Below, piece after piece: positions 28,779 to 37,945 of a stretch of DNA of 64,000 bases. The translations under genes and the position numbers were made by a program. Source of the DNA: Stygiobacter sp. (lineage in GTDB: Bacteria; Pseudomonadota; Alphaproteobacteria; Rhodospirillales; Magnetospirillaceae); NCBI GenBank assembly GCA_006218045.1, contig VBWB01000001.1, positions 1 to 64,000 on the forward strand. The letters are read 5' to 3'. Positions within the stretch are counted from its first letter, which is position 1, and each line of letters begins with the position of its first letter. The notes below the pieces were generated by a model. That model ran no database searches, was not told the origin of the DNA, and saw only the letters and a list, made by a program, of their open reading frames with translations.

Positions 28779-29661
28779 GGTTGGCCTCCCTGCTTCGGAA
28801 CGCCACCGCATTGGCCTTGGTGGCTTGGGCCACCGCATTGGCTTTGCGGGCTTCCGCCACCAGGATGTCCAAGGGCGGAATCCGCGAGTCCCATTCGATC
28901 ATGGTCGGGACTGGACCCAGACGGGTCAATGCGGCGGCATAAAGATCCCACACCGGATCGTCCACCACGTCGCCATGATCATCGATCAGCACGATCGAAC
29001 CGTCGTCCAGCCGGCGTTTGGTGTGGCCGGCAAGATGGATTTCGCCCACCATTCCATCAGGTAGGGCCGTGAGGTATTGATGGGGATCGAAGCCGAGGTT
29101 GGCGGCGCTGACATGCAGGTTGTTGACGTCAAGCAGGATGCCGCACCCGGTCATCCGCACCAATTCGCCCAGGAATTCCCATTCGGCCATCTCCGAGTGG
29201 CGAAAAGCCACATAGGCGGACGGGTTCTCGATCAGAACCTGTCGCTTCAGCGCCTCTTGCATCCGCTCCAGATTGCGCCGGAAGACGGCCAGAGCCTCCT
29301 TGGTGTAGGGCAGCGGAATCAGGTCGTTCAGGTAGATACCGCCGCTGATGCTCCACGACAGGTGTTCGGATACCAAGATGGGGTCGATGCGGCGAACCAG
29401 ATCGGCCCAGCGGCGCAGGTGTTCAGGATCAATCCCCTCGGCACTGCCCAGCGACAGCCCGACGCCGTGCAACGACACCGGGTATTCCCGCCGTGCTGTT
29501 TCGAGCGCGCGGAAATGGGGGCCGCCGCCCATGTAGTTCTCGGGATGAACCTCCAGCCAGCCCACCGCCGGGAGTTCCCGGACGATGGCCTGATGGTGCT
29601 GAAAACGCATCCCGATGCCGGCTGAAGTGGGCAACTGGTCGCCGGTCAGGCCGAGGGACAT
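28762..29661 (-). CDS. bufB: DUF692 multinuclear non-heme iron oxidase (MNIO), BufB type
   Basis: A 299-residue TIM-barrel enzyme. The family landmarks are clear: GIGMRFQHH near the N-terminus, WLEVHPENYMG, VSLHGVGLSLGSAEG, SEHLSW, LIENPSAYV, DVNNLHVSA, and EIHLAGHT with its metal-binding His. MNIOs use two or three irons and oxygen to modify cysteines of a precursor peptide; in characterised bufferin systems the cysteines become thiooxazoles that bind copper. It lies 4 nt after its likely substrate gene and overlaps the partner gene. The C-terminal 25 residues are a KANAVA/QATKANAVA-type near-repeat, which is unusual. Confidence 0.92.
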   Translation of the reverse strand: MSLGLTGDQLPTSAGIGMRFQHHQAIVRELPAVGWLEVHPENYMGGGPHFRALETARREYPVSLHGVGLSLGSAEGIDPEHLRRWADLVRRIDPILVSEHLSWSISGGIYLNDLIPLPYTKEALAVFRRNLERMQEALKRQVLIENPSAYVAFRHSEMAEWEFLGELVRMTGCGILLDVNNLHVSAANLGFDPHQYLTALPDGMVGEIHLAGHTKRRLDDGSIVLIDDHGDVVDDPVWDLYAAALTRLGPVPTMIEWDSRIPPLDILVAEARKANAVAQATKANAVAFRSREANHARVA

Positions 29662-29665
29662 GACC

Positions 29666-29944
29666 TTAGCCCTTCTTGGCGGGAGTCAGGCTGCCGCCGG
29701 AGACCTTGTCGCAGGTGCCGGCGGGGACGACGACGAAGGCATCGCCCTGACGGTCGGTGCGCGAGGTGCCCGCGCAAGAACTGGTCGCGGTCTGGCAGTC
29801 GTTCTTTCCCGCCTTGGCGATGCCGTAACACTTTTCCATCTTGGCTTCCTGGGCCTGGGCGGCGCCCGGGGCGGACAGGCCAACGACGGCGAGAGCGACG
29901 GCGGCGGTCAGGCCGGTTCCGATGATCTTGCGGCGAGCATGCAT
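29666..29944 (-). CDS. bufA: DUF2282 bufferin-type precursor peptide
   Basis: A 92-residue exported small protein. It has a signal peptide to about residue 31 (cut after AAQA), then a mature part with four cysteines at 39, 50, 57 and 78 in the family pattern ([30 protein letters not shown]). DUF2282 proteins are substrates of the adjacent MNIO enzyme and, in studied bacteria, act as copper-buffering metallophores in the periplasm. It is first in the operon, with AGGAGA upstream of the ATG at 29944. Metal specificity here is inferred from the family. Confidence 0.9.
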   Translation of the reverse strand: MHARRKIIGTGLTAAVALAVVGLSAPGAAQAQEAKMEKCYGIAKAGKNDCQTATSSCAGTSRTDRQGDAFVVVPAGTCDKVSGGSLTPAKKG

Positions 29945-30235
29945 GGATATTCTCCTGTCTGATGGGGCGTCCCGTCATGGGCGCCTTCCTCCATGAATTC
30001 GCCCGATCGCAAGAAAGGTTACGGGGGGCTTGTGTTTTTTTCATAGCAGCCGGTTACAACGATATTGACCGGTTGAATATGCCCTTGATGCGGTTGCGAG
30101 CGATTGGAGCGGGCCGGAATGACCGGAAGGGCCATCAAATCTTCGACCGCCTGATAATCCGAAACCTCGCCATCGGTCAGCTTGAAGCCAAGAGGGCGTG
30201 CCTGACTGTCCGCACGGACATGAGCAACGGCAGAC
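29945..30235. other. Intergenic region upstream of the bufferin-type operon
   Basis: No gene I can support. It must hold the operon promoter on the minus strand. On that strand one frame is open from roughly 30215 to a TAA near 30014, with a protein-like stretch (GFKLTDGEVSDYQAVEDLM) but no usable start codon or recognised family. A plus-strand ORF of 98 codons here crosses the terminator and is rejected. Confidence 0.4.
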
Positions 30236-30269
30236 CGAAAAAGGGGCCGGACGAGTGATCGTCCGGCCC
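30236..30269 (-). terminator. Terminator of the liu operon
   Basis: A perfect 11-bp stem, GGGCCGGACGA (30244-30254) with TCGTCCGGCCC (30259-30269). On the minus strand it is followed by a CTTTTTC run (30237-30243), so it ends transcripts from the HMG-CoA lyase gene 80 nt upstream. Confidence 0.88.
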
Positions 30270-30349
30270 TTGCAGTTTACGGTTCTTGGGAGACATCCTT
30301 CCCCGTTCCCAGGGAAAAGCCCGCAGCAACGAACCACTTTGCCACGGGG

Positions 30350-31243
30350 TCAGCTAAGCGCGCGGGCCACCTTGGAACCGGTGGGCCGCCCCAGGCGATC
30401 GCAGATGAAGCTGCCGGCCTCGATCAATTTGCCCAGGTCGATGCCGGTATGGATGCCCATGCCGTGCAGCATGTAGACCACGTCCTCGCTGGCGACGTTG
30501 CCGGCGGCGCCCTTGGCATAGGGGCAGCCGCCCAGGCCGGCGACCGAGGAATCGACCACCGCCACGCCGCGCTCCAGCACCGCCAGGATATTGGCCAGGG
30601 CTTGGCCGTAAGTGTCGTGGAAATGCGCCGCCAGCATGGCGACCGGCAGATGGGCGCTCACCGCGTCGATCATGGCTTGCGCCTGCAACGGCGTGCCGAC
30701 ACCGACGGTATCGCCCAGCGAGATTTCATAACAGCCCATCTCCGCCATCTTGCGCGCCACGTCTGCGACGGCGGCGGGACTGATGTCGCCTTCATAGGGG
30801 CAGCCGAGCACGCACGAGACATAGCCGCGCACCTTGACGCCCTGGTCCCGCGCGCGGGTGACCACGGGGGCGAAGCGGTCCAGGCTTTCGCCGATGGAGC
30901 AATTGATGTTCTTTTGCGAAAAGCTTTCCGAGGCGGCGCCGAACACCGCCACCTCGCGCGCCCCCGCCGCCAAGGCCGCTTCCAGCCCCTGCATGTTGGG
31001 GGTCAGCACCGGATAGATCACGCCGGGTTTTTGGGTGATGCCGGCCAGCACCTCGGCGCTGGCGGCCATCTGCGGCACCCATTTTGGGCTGACGAAGCTG
31101 CCCGATTCGATCACCGGCAACCCCGCCGCCGTCAGGCGGTCGATCAGGCCGATCTTGGTTTGCACCGATACCGGGCTGGCCTCGTTCTGCAAGCCGTCGC
31201 GGGGGCCGACCTCGACGAGTTTTACATAGGCAGGGAGGGTCAT
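30350..31243 (-). CDS. liuE: Hydroxymethylglutaryl-CoA lyase
   Basis: A 297-residue TIM-barrel enzyme splitting HMG-CoA to acetyl-CoA and acetoacetate, the last step of leucine breakdown. Family motifs are present: [12 protein letters not shown] at the N-terminus, [13 protein letters not shown], the metal site in [14 protein letters not shown], and the catalytic-cysteine loop [14 protein letters not shown]. Its start overlaps the stop of the carboxylase alpha-subunit gene as ATGA. Last gene of the liu operon. Confidence 0.96.
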   Translation of the reverse strand: MTLPAYVKLVEVGPRDGLQNEASPVSVQTKIGLIDRLTAAGLPVIESGSFVSPKWVPQMAASAEVLAGITQKPGVIYPVLTPNMQGLEAALAAGAREVAVFGAASESFSQKNINCSIGESLDRFAPVVTRARDQGVKVRGYVSCVLGCPYEGDISPAAVADVARKMAEMGCYEISLGDTVGVGTPLQAQAMIDAVSAHLPVAMLAAHFHDTYGQALANILAVLERGVAVVDSSVAGLGGCPYAKGAAGNVASEDVVYMLHGMGIHTGIDLGKLIEAGSFICDRLGRPTGSKVARALS

Positions 31244-33234
31244 TTCGCCTCCGTCGCCTCGAAGGTCACCAATTGGACGCCGTCGGCAACCTGATCACCG
31301 GCGCCGTACAGCACCTCCTTCACCGTGCCGTCGGCGGGGGCCTTGATGGAATGTTCCATCTTCATGGCCTCGACCACCATCAAGACCTGACCCTTTTCCA
31401 CCACTTCGCCGGCCTTGACCAGGGCCTGCACCACCGTGCCGGTCATGGGTGCGGTCAGCGATCCGCCTGCATCGGCATCCTGGTCGGCGGCCTTGGCCGA
31501 GGGGTCGTCCAGCTTCAGTTTCCAGGCATTGCCGGCTTCCAGCACGGTGATGTCGAAACCCTGGATGACCACGGTGGCCGATTTGCGCTCGCCGTTGATT
31601 TCGGCGGTGACGGTGCGGCCTTCGCGGCTGGCGCCCCGGACCACGCACTTGCCCTCGGGCATGTCCATATCCCAACCAAGGCTGCGGAAATGGACGGTGA
31701 CGAGACGAGCAGTCTCGTTGTCGATCAGGCGGAAATCATGATGATTGTCGTCATTCATGCGCCAGCCATTGGTCAGCCGCCAGGGCGAATGCGGGTCGTC
31801 GCGTCGCGCCGGCGCGGCTTCGCGTTCCATCAGCATGGCGGCGGCGGCGAAGGCCAGGGCGGTGCTGGGCACGGCCTGGGCGCTTTTCAGCAGATCGTCG
31901 CGGTGACGGTTGATGAAACCGGTATCGACCTGGAAGGCCGCGAAGGCGGGGTGACCGGCGATGGCCGCCAGAAAGCCCACATTGGTGGTCATGCCGGCGA
32001 TTTCGTAATCGGCCAAGGCCCGGCGCAGCCGGCGCAGCGCCCGGTCGCGGTCCTCGTCCCAGACGATCAGTTTGGCGATCATCGGGTCATAGAAGGCGGT
32101 GACGGCATCGCCCTGGCGCACGCCGGTATCGACGCGCACATGGGCGTTGGTGGCCGGCGGGGCCAGATGCACCAAGGTGCCGGTGGCCGGCAGGAAGTCG
32201 CGGTCGGTGTCCTCGGCGTAGATGCGGGCCTCGAAGGCGTGGCCCTTGCGCACCAATTCGTGCTGGCCCAAAGGCAGCGGACGGCCCGAGGCCACCAGCA
32301 ATTGCCATTCCACCAGATCCTGACCGGTGATCATCTCGGTCACCGGATGCTCCACCTGCAAGCGGGTGTTCATCTCGATGAAGAAGAATTGGCCATCCTG
32401 GTACAGGAACTCCACCGTGCCGGCGCCGACATAATCGACCGCCTTGGCGGCGGCCACCGCCGCCTCGCCCATGGCCTGGCGGATTTCCTCGGCCAGCATG
32501 GGGGCGGGGGCTTCCTCGATCACCTTTTGATGGCGACGCTGGACCGAGCAATCACGCTCGAACAGATAGATGCCGTTGCCAAGGGAATCGCAGAAAATCT
32601 GGATTTCCACGTGGCGGGGATGGTCGAGGTAACGTTCCAGCAGCAAGGAATCGTCGCCGAAAGCGGCCTTGGCCTCGCGTTTGGCGCCGTTGATGGCGTC
32701 AACCAGTTCGCTTTCCTGGCGCACCACCCGCATGCCCTTGCCGCCACCACCGGCCGATGCCTTGACCAGCACCGGATAGCCCATGGCGTTGGCGGCGGCG
32801 ACCAGTTCGGCTTGCTCCTGGCCTTCGCCGTGATAGCCCGGCACCAGCGGCACCCCGGCCTGTTCCATCAGCCGCTTGGATTCGGCTTTCGAGCCCATGG
32901 CGCGGATGGCCGCGGCCGGCGGACCCATGAAGACGATGCCGTTGGCTGCGCAGGTTTCGGCGAAGCCCGCGTTTTCCGACAGAAAGCCGTAGCCGGGGTG
33001 AATGGCCTGGGCACCGGTGCGTTTAGCCGCGTCGATGATGCGCTCGGCCTTGAGATAGCTTTCGCCGGCCGGGGCCGGGCCGATCAACACCGCTTCGTCG
33101 GCCAGGGCCACATGCATGGCATTGGCGTCGGCCTCGGAATAGACGGCGACGGTGCGAATGCCCAAGCGCTTGGCGGTGCGCATGACCCGGCAGGCGATTT
33201 CGCCGCGATTGGCGATCAGAATTTTGTCAAACAT
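31240..33234 (-). CDS. liuD: Methylcrotonyl-CoA carboxylase, biotin-containing alpha subunit
   Basis: A 664-residue subunit. An N-terminal biotin carboxylase part of about 450 residues (start [24 protein letters not shown]-grasp loop [14 protein letters not shown]) is joined through a linker domain to a C-terminal biotin carrier ([12 protein letters not shown], biotinylated Lys near 625). With the beta subunit it carboxylates 3-methylcrotonyl-CoA. The operon context separates it from the acetyl-CoA carboxylase AccC encoded at 58.1-59.5 kb. Confidence 0.96.
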   Translation of the reverse strand: MFDKILIANRGEIACRVMRTAKRLGIRTVAVYSEADANAMHVALADEAVLIGPAPAGESYLKAERIIDAAKRTGAQAIHPGYGFLSENAGFAETCAANGIVFMGPPAAAIRAMGSKAESKRLMEQAGVPLVPGYHGEGQEQAELVAAANAMGYPVLVKASAGGGGKGMRVVRQESELVDAINGAKREAKAAFGDDSLLLERYLDHPRHVEIQIFCDSLGNGIYLFERDCSVQRRHQKVIEEAPAPMLAEEIRQAMGEAAVAAAKAVDYVGAGTVEFLYQDGQFFFIEMNTRLQVEHPVTEMITGQDLVEWQLLVASGRPLPLGQHELVRKGHAFEARIYAEDTDRDFLPATGTLVHLAPPATNAHVRVDTGVRQGDAVTAFYDPMIAKLIVWDEDRDRALRRLRRALADYEIAGMTTNVGFLAAIAGHPAFAAFQVDTGFINRHRDDLLKSAQAVPSTALAFAAAAMLMEREAAPARRDDPHSPWRLTNGWRMNDDNHHDFRLIDNETARLVTVHFRSLGWDMDMPEGKCVVRGASREGRTVTAEINGERKSATVVIQGFDITVLEAGNAWKLKLDDPSAKAADQDADAGGSLTAPMTGTVVQALVKAGEVVEKGQVLMVVEAMKMEHSIKAPADGTVKEVLYGAGDQVADGVQLVTFEATEAK

Positions 33235-33237
33235 GGG

Positions 33238-34029
33238 TTATCCCCCGATCCAGCCGGCTTTGCGCTTTTCCAGAAAGGCCCGCACCCCTTCGCGCCCCTC
33301 GTCCGAGGCGCGGATGGTGGCGATGCGTCCGGCGGTCCAGTCGCGTAAATCGTCGTTCAGTTCCTGCTCGGCGGCGCGCACGGCCAGTTCCTTGGCCGCT
33401 TCCATGGCCTTGGGGCCGTTGGCCGACAGCGCCTTGATCCAGCGGTCGCGGATTTCCGCCAACTGGTCCATGGGCACCACTTCCGACACTAGGCCCAGCT
33501 CCGCCGCCTTGGCGGCGGTGAAGGTCTCGGCGGTCTGGAAATAGCGCCGGGCGGCGCGGCCGCCGATGGCGCGGACCACGTAAGGCGAGATGACGGCGGG
33601 GATCAGGCCCAGCTTGACTTCCGACAGGCAGAAACTGGCGCTGTCGGCGCACACCACCATGTCGCAGCAGGCGGCCAGACCGACGCCGCCGCCATAGGCC
33701 GAGCCCTGGACGACGCCGATGACCGGCTTGGGCGCGCTGTCGATGGTTTGCATCAACTTGGCCAAGGCGCGGGAATCGGCCAGATTCTGCGCGTGGTCGT
33801 ATGCGGCCATGCGCTTCATCCAGTTAAGGTCGGCGCCGGCGGAGAAGCTTTTGCCGGTGGCGTCGAGCACGATGATGCGGCTGTCGGCGTCATCGATGGC
33901 CGCCTGGAAAGCCTCGGTCAATTCGGCGATCAGGGAATCGTCGAAGGCGTTGTGGCGGTCGGCCCGGTTCATGGTGATGAAGCGGGTCGGGCCGTGTTGG
34001 GCGATGATCAGGGACTCGCTCATGGCCAT
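33238..34029 (-). CDS. liuC: Enoyl-CoA hydratase family protein, probable methylglutaconyl-CoA hydratase
   Basis: A crotonase of 263 residues. The oxyanion-hole segments are visible (NAFDDSLIAEL, KSFSAGADLNWMKRM), as is the catalytic-loop region (VQGSAYGGGVGLAACCDMV, LSEVKLGLIPAVISPYV). Between the carboxylase subunit genes, so hydration of 3-methylglutaconyl-CoA to HMG-CoA is the likely job. The ATG at 34029 overlaps the preceding TGA by one base; a start at 34023 (MSESL) is also possible. It ends 3 nt before liuD. Confidence 0.92.
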   Translation of the reverse strand: MAMSESLIIAQHGPTRFITMNRADRHNAFDDSLIAELTEAFQAAIDDADSRIIVLDATGKSFSAGADLNWMKRMAAYDHAQNLADSRALAKLMQTIDSAPKPVIGVVQGSAYGGGVGLAACCDMVVCADSASFCLSEVKLGLIPAVISPYVVRAIGGRAARRYFQTAETFTAAKAAELGLVSEVVPMDQLAEIRDRWIKALSANGPKAMEAAKELAVRAAEQELNDDLRDWTAGRIATIRASDEGREGVRAFLEKRKAGWIGG

Positions 34030-35639
34030 CACATCCTGAACACGCCGAACTTGGTCGGCTTGATGGGGGCGTTGAGCGACGCGGAAATCCCCAGTCCCAG
34101 CACCATGCGGGTATCGGCGGGGTCGATCAGGCCGTCATCCCACAGCCGCGCCCCGGCATAATAGGGATGGCCCTGGGTTTCGTACTGGGCGCGGATGGGG
34201 GCCTTGAACGCCTCCATGTCCGCACTGGCCCAATCCTCGCCCTTGGCATTCATGGAATCCTTCTTGATCTGGGCCAGGACGCCCGCCGCCTGTTCGCCGC
34301 CCATCACCGAGATACGGCCCGTGGGCCACATCCACAGCATGCGCGGCTGGAAGGCGCGCCCGCACATGCCGTAATTGCCGGCGCCGAACGAGCCGCCGAT
34401 GAGGACGGTGAATTTGGGCACGTTGGCGCAGGCCACGGCGGTGACCATCTTGGCGCCATCCTTGGCGATGCCGCCCGATTCGTACTTCTTGCCGACCATG
34501 AAGCCGGTGATGTTCTGCAAGAACACCAGCGGAATGCCGCGCTGGGCGCACAGCTCGACGAAATGGGCGCCCTTGACGGCGGATTCCGAGAACAAGATGC
34601 CGTTATTGGCGACGATGCCCACCGGATAGCCCCAGATACGGGCGAAGCCGCAGACCAGGGTCTGGCCGTAGAATTGCTTGAACTCGTCGAAGCGCGAACC
34701 GTCGACGATACGGGCGATGATTTCGCGCACGTCATAGGGCTTGCGCGGATCGGCGGGGATGATGCCGTAGATTTCCTTAGGGTCGTAACGCGGCTCTTCC
34801 GGCGTGGCGATGTCGAGGCTGACCGGCTTGGTCCGGTTGAGGTTGCCGATGACGCGCCGGGCGATGGCCAAAGCGTGGCCGTCGTCGAGCGCGTAATGGT
34901 CGGTGACGCCCGACACCCGGCAATGCACGTCGGCACCGCCCAGATCCTCGGCGGTGACGATCTCGCCGGTGGCTGCCTTGACCAGTGGCGGACCGCCCAG
35001 GAAGATGGTGCCCTGGTTCTTGACGATGATCGATTCGTCGCTCATGGCCGGGATATAGGCACCGCCCGCCGTGCACGAGCCGTGCACCACCGAGATTTGC
35101 GGGATGCCGTCCGCCGACATCTGCGCCTGATTATAGAAAATGCGGCCGAAATGATCACGGTCGGGGAACACCTCGTCCTGCTGCGGCAGGTTGGCACCGC
35201 CCGATTCCACCAGATAGACGCAGGGCAGGTTGTTTTCGCGGGCGATTTCCTGGGCCCGCAGATGCTTTTTCACCGTCACCGGATAATACGATCCGCCCTT
35301 CACCGTGGGATCGTTGGCGACGATCATGCATTCCTGCCCCTGGATGGCGCCGATGCCGGTGATGATGCCGCCAGCTGCGATGTCGCCGGAATACATGCCG
35401 TAGGCGGCCAGTTGCGACAGTTCGAGGAAGGGCGAGCCGACGTCGAGCAGACGGCGGATGCGTTCACGCGCCAGCAGCTTGCCGCGTGATTCGTGGCGGT
35501 CGCTGGCGACCTTGCCGCCGCCTTGCTTGATTTCCGCCACCACCTTGCGCATGTCGTCGATGACGCGGCCGGTGGCTTCGGCATTGGCGCGGAACTCGTC
35601 CGAGCGGGGGTTGACGGCGCTTTTGAGGACGGACATCAC
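34029..35639 (-). CDS. liuB: Methylcrotonyl-CoA carboxylase, carboxyltransferase beta subunit
   Basis: A 536-residue carboxyltransferase with two crotonase-like halves. Typical segments are the N-terminal [40 protein letters not shown], the [17 protein letters not shown] acyl-CoA site, and the C-terminal [16 protein letters not shown]. It moves carboxyl from biotin on LiuD to methylcrotonyl-CoA. Its start overlaps the liuA stop as ATGA and its stop overlaps liuC. Confidence 0.97.
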   Translation of the reverse strand: MMSVLKSAVNPRSDEFRANAEATGRVIDDMRKVVAEIKQGGGKVASDRHESRGKLLARERIRRLLDVGSPFLELSQLAAYGMYSGDIAAGGIITGIGAIQGQECMIVANDPTVKGGSYYPVTVKKHLRAQEIARENNLPCVYLVESGGANLPQQDEVFPDRDHFGRIFYNQAQMSADGIPQISVVHGSCTAGGAYIPAMSDESIIVKNQGTIFLGGPPLVKAATGEIVTAEDLGGADVHCRVSGVTDHYALDDGHALAIARRVIGNLNRTKPVSLDIATPEEPRYDPKEIYGIIPADPRKPYDVREIIARIVDGSRFDEFKQFYGQTLVCGFARIWGYPVGIVANNGILFSESAVKGAHFVELCAQRGIPLVFLQNITGFMVGKKYESGGIAKDGAKMVTAVACANVPKFTVLIGGSFGAGNYGMCGRAFQPRMLWMWPTGRISVMGGEQAAGVLAQIKKDSMNAKGEDWASADMEAFKAPIRAQYETQGHPYYAGARLWDDGLIDPADTRMVLGLGISASLNAPIKPTKFGVFRM

Positions 35640-36799
35640 TTGGTCTCTTCAAACAGTTCACGACCGATCAGCATGCGGCGGATTTCCGAGGTGCCGGCGC
35701 CGATTTCATAAAGCTTGGCGTCACGCAGCAGCCGCCCGGTCGAGTATTCGTTGATATAGCCGTTGCCGCCCAGGGTCTGGATCGCTTCCAGCGCCATCCA
35801 GGTGGCCTTTTCGGCGGTGTACAGGATCACCCCGGCGGCGTCCTTGCGGGTGGTTTCGCCGCGGGTGCAGGCCTTGGCCACCGCATAGGCATAGGCGCGG
35901 CAGGCGTTCATGGTGGTGTACATGTCGGCGATCTTGCCCTGCATCAACTGGAAGGTGCCGATGGCCTGACCGAACTGGGTGCGTTCGTGGATATAGGGCA
36001 CCACCACGTCCATGCAGGCGCGCATGATGCCCAAGGGACCGCCGGCGAGAACGGCGCGTTCGTAATCCAGGCCGCTCATCAACACGTTGACGCCCTTGCC
36101 GACGCTGCCCAGCACATTTTCTTCCGGCACTTCGCAATCCTGGAACACCAGTTCACCGGTGTTGGAGCCGCGCATGCCCAGCTTGTCCAGCTTCTGCGCC
36201 ACCGAAAAGCCCTTGAAATCCTTTTCGATGATGAAGGTGGTGATGCCCTTGGACCCGGCATTGACGTCGGTCTTGGCATAGACCACCAGGGTGTCGGCGT
36301 CGGGGCCGTTGGTGATCCACATCTTGGTGCCGTTGAGGATGTAGCGGTCGCCCTTCTTCTCGGCCCGCAGTTTCATCGACACCACGTCGGAGCCGGCATT
36401 GGGCTCGCTCATGGCCAGGGCGCCGATATGGTCGCCGGAAATCAGCTTGGGCAGGTATTTGCGCTTTTGCGCCTCGTTGCCGTTACGACGGATCTGGTTG
36501 ACGCACAGATTGGAATGGGCGCCATAGGACAGGCCGACCGAGGCCGAGGCGCGGCTGATCTCCTCCATGGCGATGACATGTTCCAGATAGGTCATGCCGG
36601 CGCCGCCGTATTCCTCCTCCACCGTCAGGCCCAGCAGCCCCATGTCGCCCATCTTCTTCCACAGATGGTTGGGGAATTCGTTGCTGTGGTCGATCTCGGC
36701 GGCCAGGGGCGCGATCTCGGTGGCGGCGAAGGCGGCGACCTGATCGCGCATCATGTCGGCGGTTTCACCCAGGTCGAAATTCATGGTGGCGTTGAACAT
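35636..36799 (-). CDS. liuA: Isovaleryl-CoA dehydrogenase
   Basis: A 387-residue FAD acyl-CoA dehydrogenase, first dedicated enzyme of leucine breakdown. The catalytic glutamate sits in [16 protein letters not shown] (Glu 247), the position specific to isovaleryl-CoA dehydrogenases rather than the C-terminal position of short-chain enzymes. FAD-binding segments ([38 protein letters not shown]) are intact. It is first gene of liuABCDE, with an AT-rich palindromic control site in the gap upstream. Confidence 0.96.
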   Translation of the reverse strand: MFNATMNFDLGETADMMRDQVAAFAATEIAPLAAEIDHSNEFPNHLWKKMGDMGLLGLTVEEEYGGAGMTYLEHVIAMEEISRASASVGLSYGAHSNLCVNQIRRNGNEAQKRKYLPKLISGDHIGALAMSEPNAGSDVVSMKLRAEKKGDRYILNGTKMWITNGPDADTLVVYAKTDVNAGSKGITTFIIEKDFKGFSVAQKLDKLGMRGSNTGELVFQDCEVPEENVLGSVGKGVNVLMSGLDYERAVLAGGPLGIMRACMDVVVPYIHERTQFGQAIGTFQLMQGKIADMYTTMNACRAYAYAVAKACTRGETTRKDAAGVILYTAEKATWMALEAIQTLGGNGYINEYSTGRLLRDAKLYEIGAGTSEIRRMLIGRELFEETK

Positions 36800-36833
36800 T
36801 CGGACGGCTCCCGGCGTCAGGGTCTTATTGTCT

Positions 36834-36853
36834 AAAAACGAACATACGTTTTT
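36834..36853. promoter_or_regulatory. Palindromic operator candidate upstream of liuA
   Basis: AAAAACG (36834-36840), six bases, CGTTTTT (36847-36853), in an AT-rich patch of otherwise GC-rich DNA, 35 nt upstream of the liuA start. Its size suits a dimeric repressor of the TetR type. A TetR gene lies at 40.2-40.9 kb, but no binding is shown. It is not the usual LiuR (MerR) box. Confidence 0.55.
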
Positions 36854-36906
36854 TTAATAGACGCGCAAGAGGGATTTATCATCCCACTGCGTGGATATGG
36901 GGGGTG

Positions 36907-37941
36907 TCAGTGGCTGGCGGAGGCGGCGGCCCTAAATTTTTCCAGCCAAGCAGCATCCTTGCCCAGGGCTTCGATGATGGCTTCCTCCACCGGCGGCTGC
37001 ATGGTTTGCTTGAATTGCCGGCGTTCCCCTGACGACAGGGTCAGCACCGTCAAGCGTTTGGTCAGGCCGACGCGCCCGCGTTCGGTCTTGTCGACGGCAT
37101 CCACCGTCTGGCGGCCAAAGGCCAGGGCGTCGGTGGCGGCCTGGCGCACCAGGGCGGCGTCGGCGGTGGTCATGGCTTTGAGGCTGGCGGTGTTGAACAG
37201 CCAGACATAGGGCGAATAAAGCGCGTCGATGAAGGTGGCGTAGCGCTGCACCGTGTCGAAATTGCGGGCCATGATCACGGCGGGCGGGCTCATCTGACCA
37301 TCGATGGCGCCCATGGACAGCATGGACAATTCGTCGCGTGACGACACCTGGACCGGGCGGGCGTTGACGGCGGTGATCATGGCATCCAAGGGCGCGAAAC
37401 CGGGAATGGCGCGCAGGCGCAATCCCCACAGGTCGTTGGGGTCGGTGATCGGGCGGTCCAGGTTGGTGAGGACGTGGAAGCCGCCGGGATCGGCGAAGCC
37501 CAGCAAGGTCATCTTGGTCCGCGCCGCCATGTCGGCGGCCATGAGGTGGACGAAGGGGCCGGTCATCACCTGGCGGGCCTGGAGGATGGTGTCGAAGGCG
37601 AAGGGCAGTTGCGTCGCCATCAGCGGCGGATAAAGCGCGGTGACGCCGCCGACGGTGACCAGGGCGGATTGGATGATCCCCTTGTTGGTCAGGTTGGCCA
37701 TGTCGCGATTGCCGCCCAGCATGCCATCGGGGAAGATTTCCACCACCAGCCGGCCCTGGCTTCGTTCCGCCAGCAGACGGCGGAATTCCGCCGCCACCGC
37801 CGCCACCGGGTCCGAGGCCGACAATTGCGGCTGCGCATGGGCCAGGAAGATCTGCACCGGCTCGGCTCGGGCGGCCCAGGCGGGAAGAGCGGCCAGCACC
37901 ATGGCGGCCAGGAAGAGAAGGCGGCGCTTGAGCATGTTCAT
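36907..37941 (-). CDS. TRAP-transporter-like solute-binding protein (DctP family), no transporter partner
   Basis: A 344-residue periplasmic protein with a signal peptide of about 28 residues (LLFLAAMVLAALPAWAARA). DctP landmarks are VEIFPDGMLGGNRDMANLTNKGII and the ligand-site arginine region WGLRLRAIPG. The DctQ and DctM membrane subunits are absent on both sides. Instead it starts 4 nt after the stop of a Cache adenylate cyclase gene. That pairing suggests that it delivers a ligand to the sensor rather than feeding a transporter; this is inference. The ATG at 37941 gives the shortest proper signal peptide. Confidence 0.88.
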   Translation of the reverse strand: MNMLKRRLLFLAAMVLAALPAWAARAEPVQIFLAHAQPQLSASDPVAAVAAEFRRLLAERSQGRLVVEIFPDGMLGGNRDMANLTNKGIIQSALVTVGGVTALYPPLMATQLPFAFDTILQARQVMTGPFVHLMAADMAARTKMTLLGFADPGGFHVLTNLDRPITDPNDLWGLRLRAIPGFAPLDAMITAVNARPVQVSSRDELSMLSMGAIDGQMSPPAVIMARNFDTVQRYATFIDALYSPYVWLFNTASLKAMTTADAALVRQAATDALAFGRQTVDAVDKTERGRVGLTKRLTVLTLSSGERRQFKQTMQPPVEEAIIEALGKDAAWLEKFRAAASASH

Positions 37942-37945
37942 CGCC

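Noticed and set aside
29962-30258. A 98-codon plus-strand ORF upstream of the liu operon end
   Set aside because: It runs through the stem of the liu terminator and shows no family likeness.
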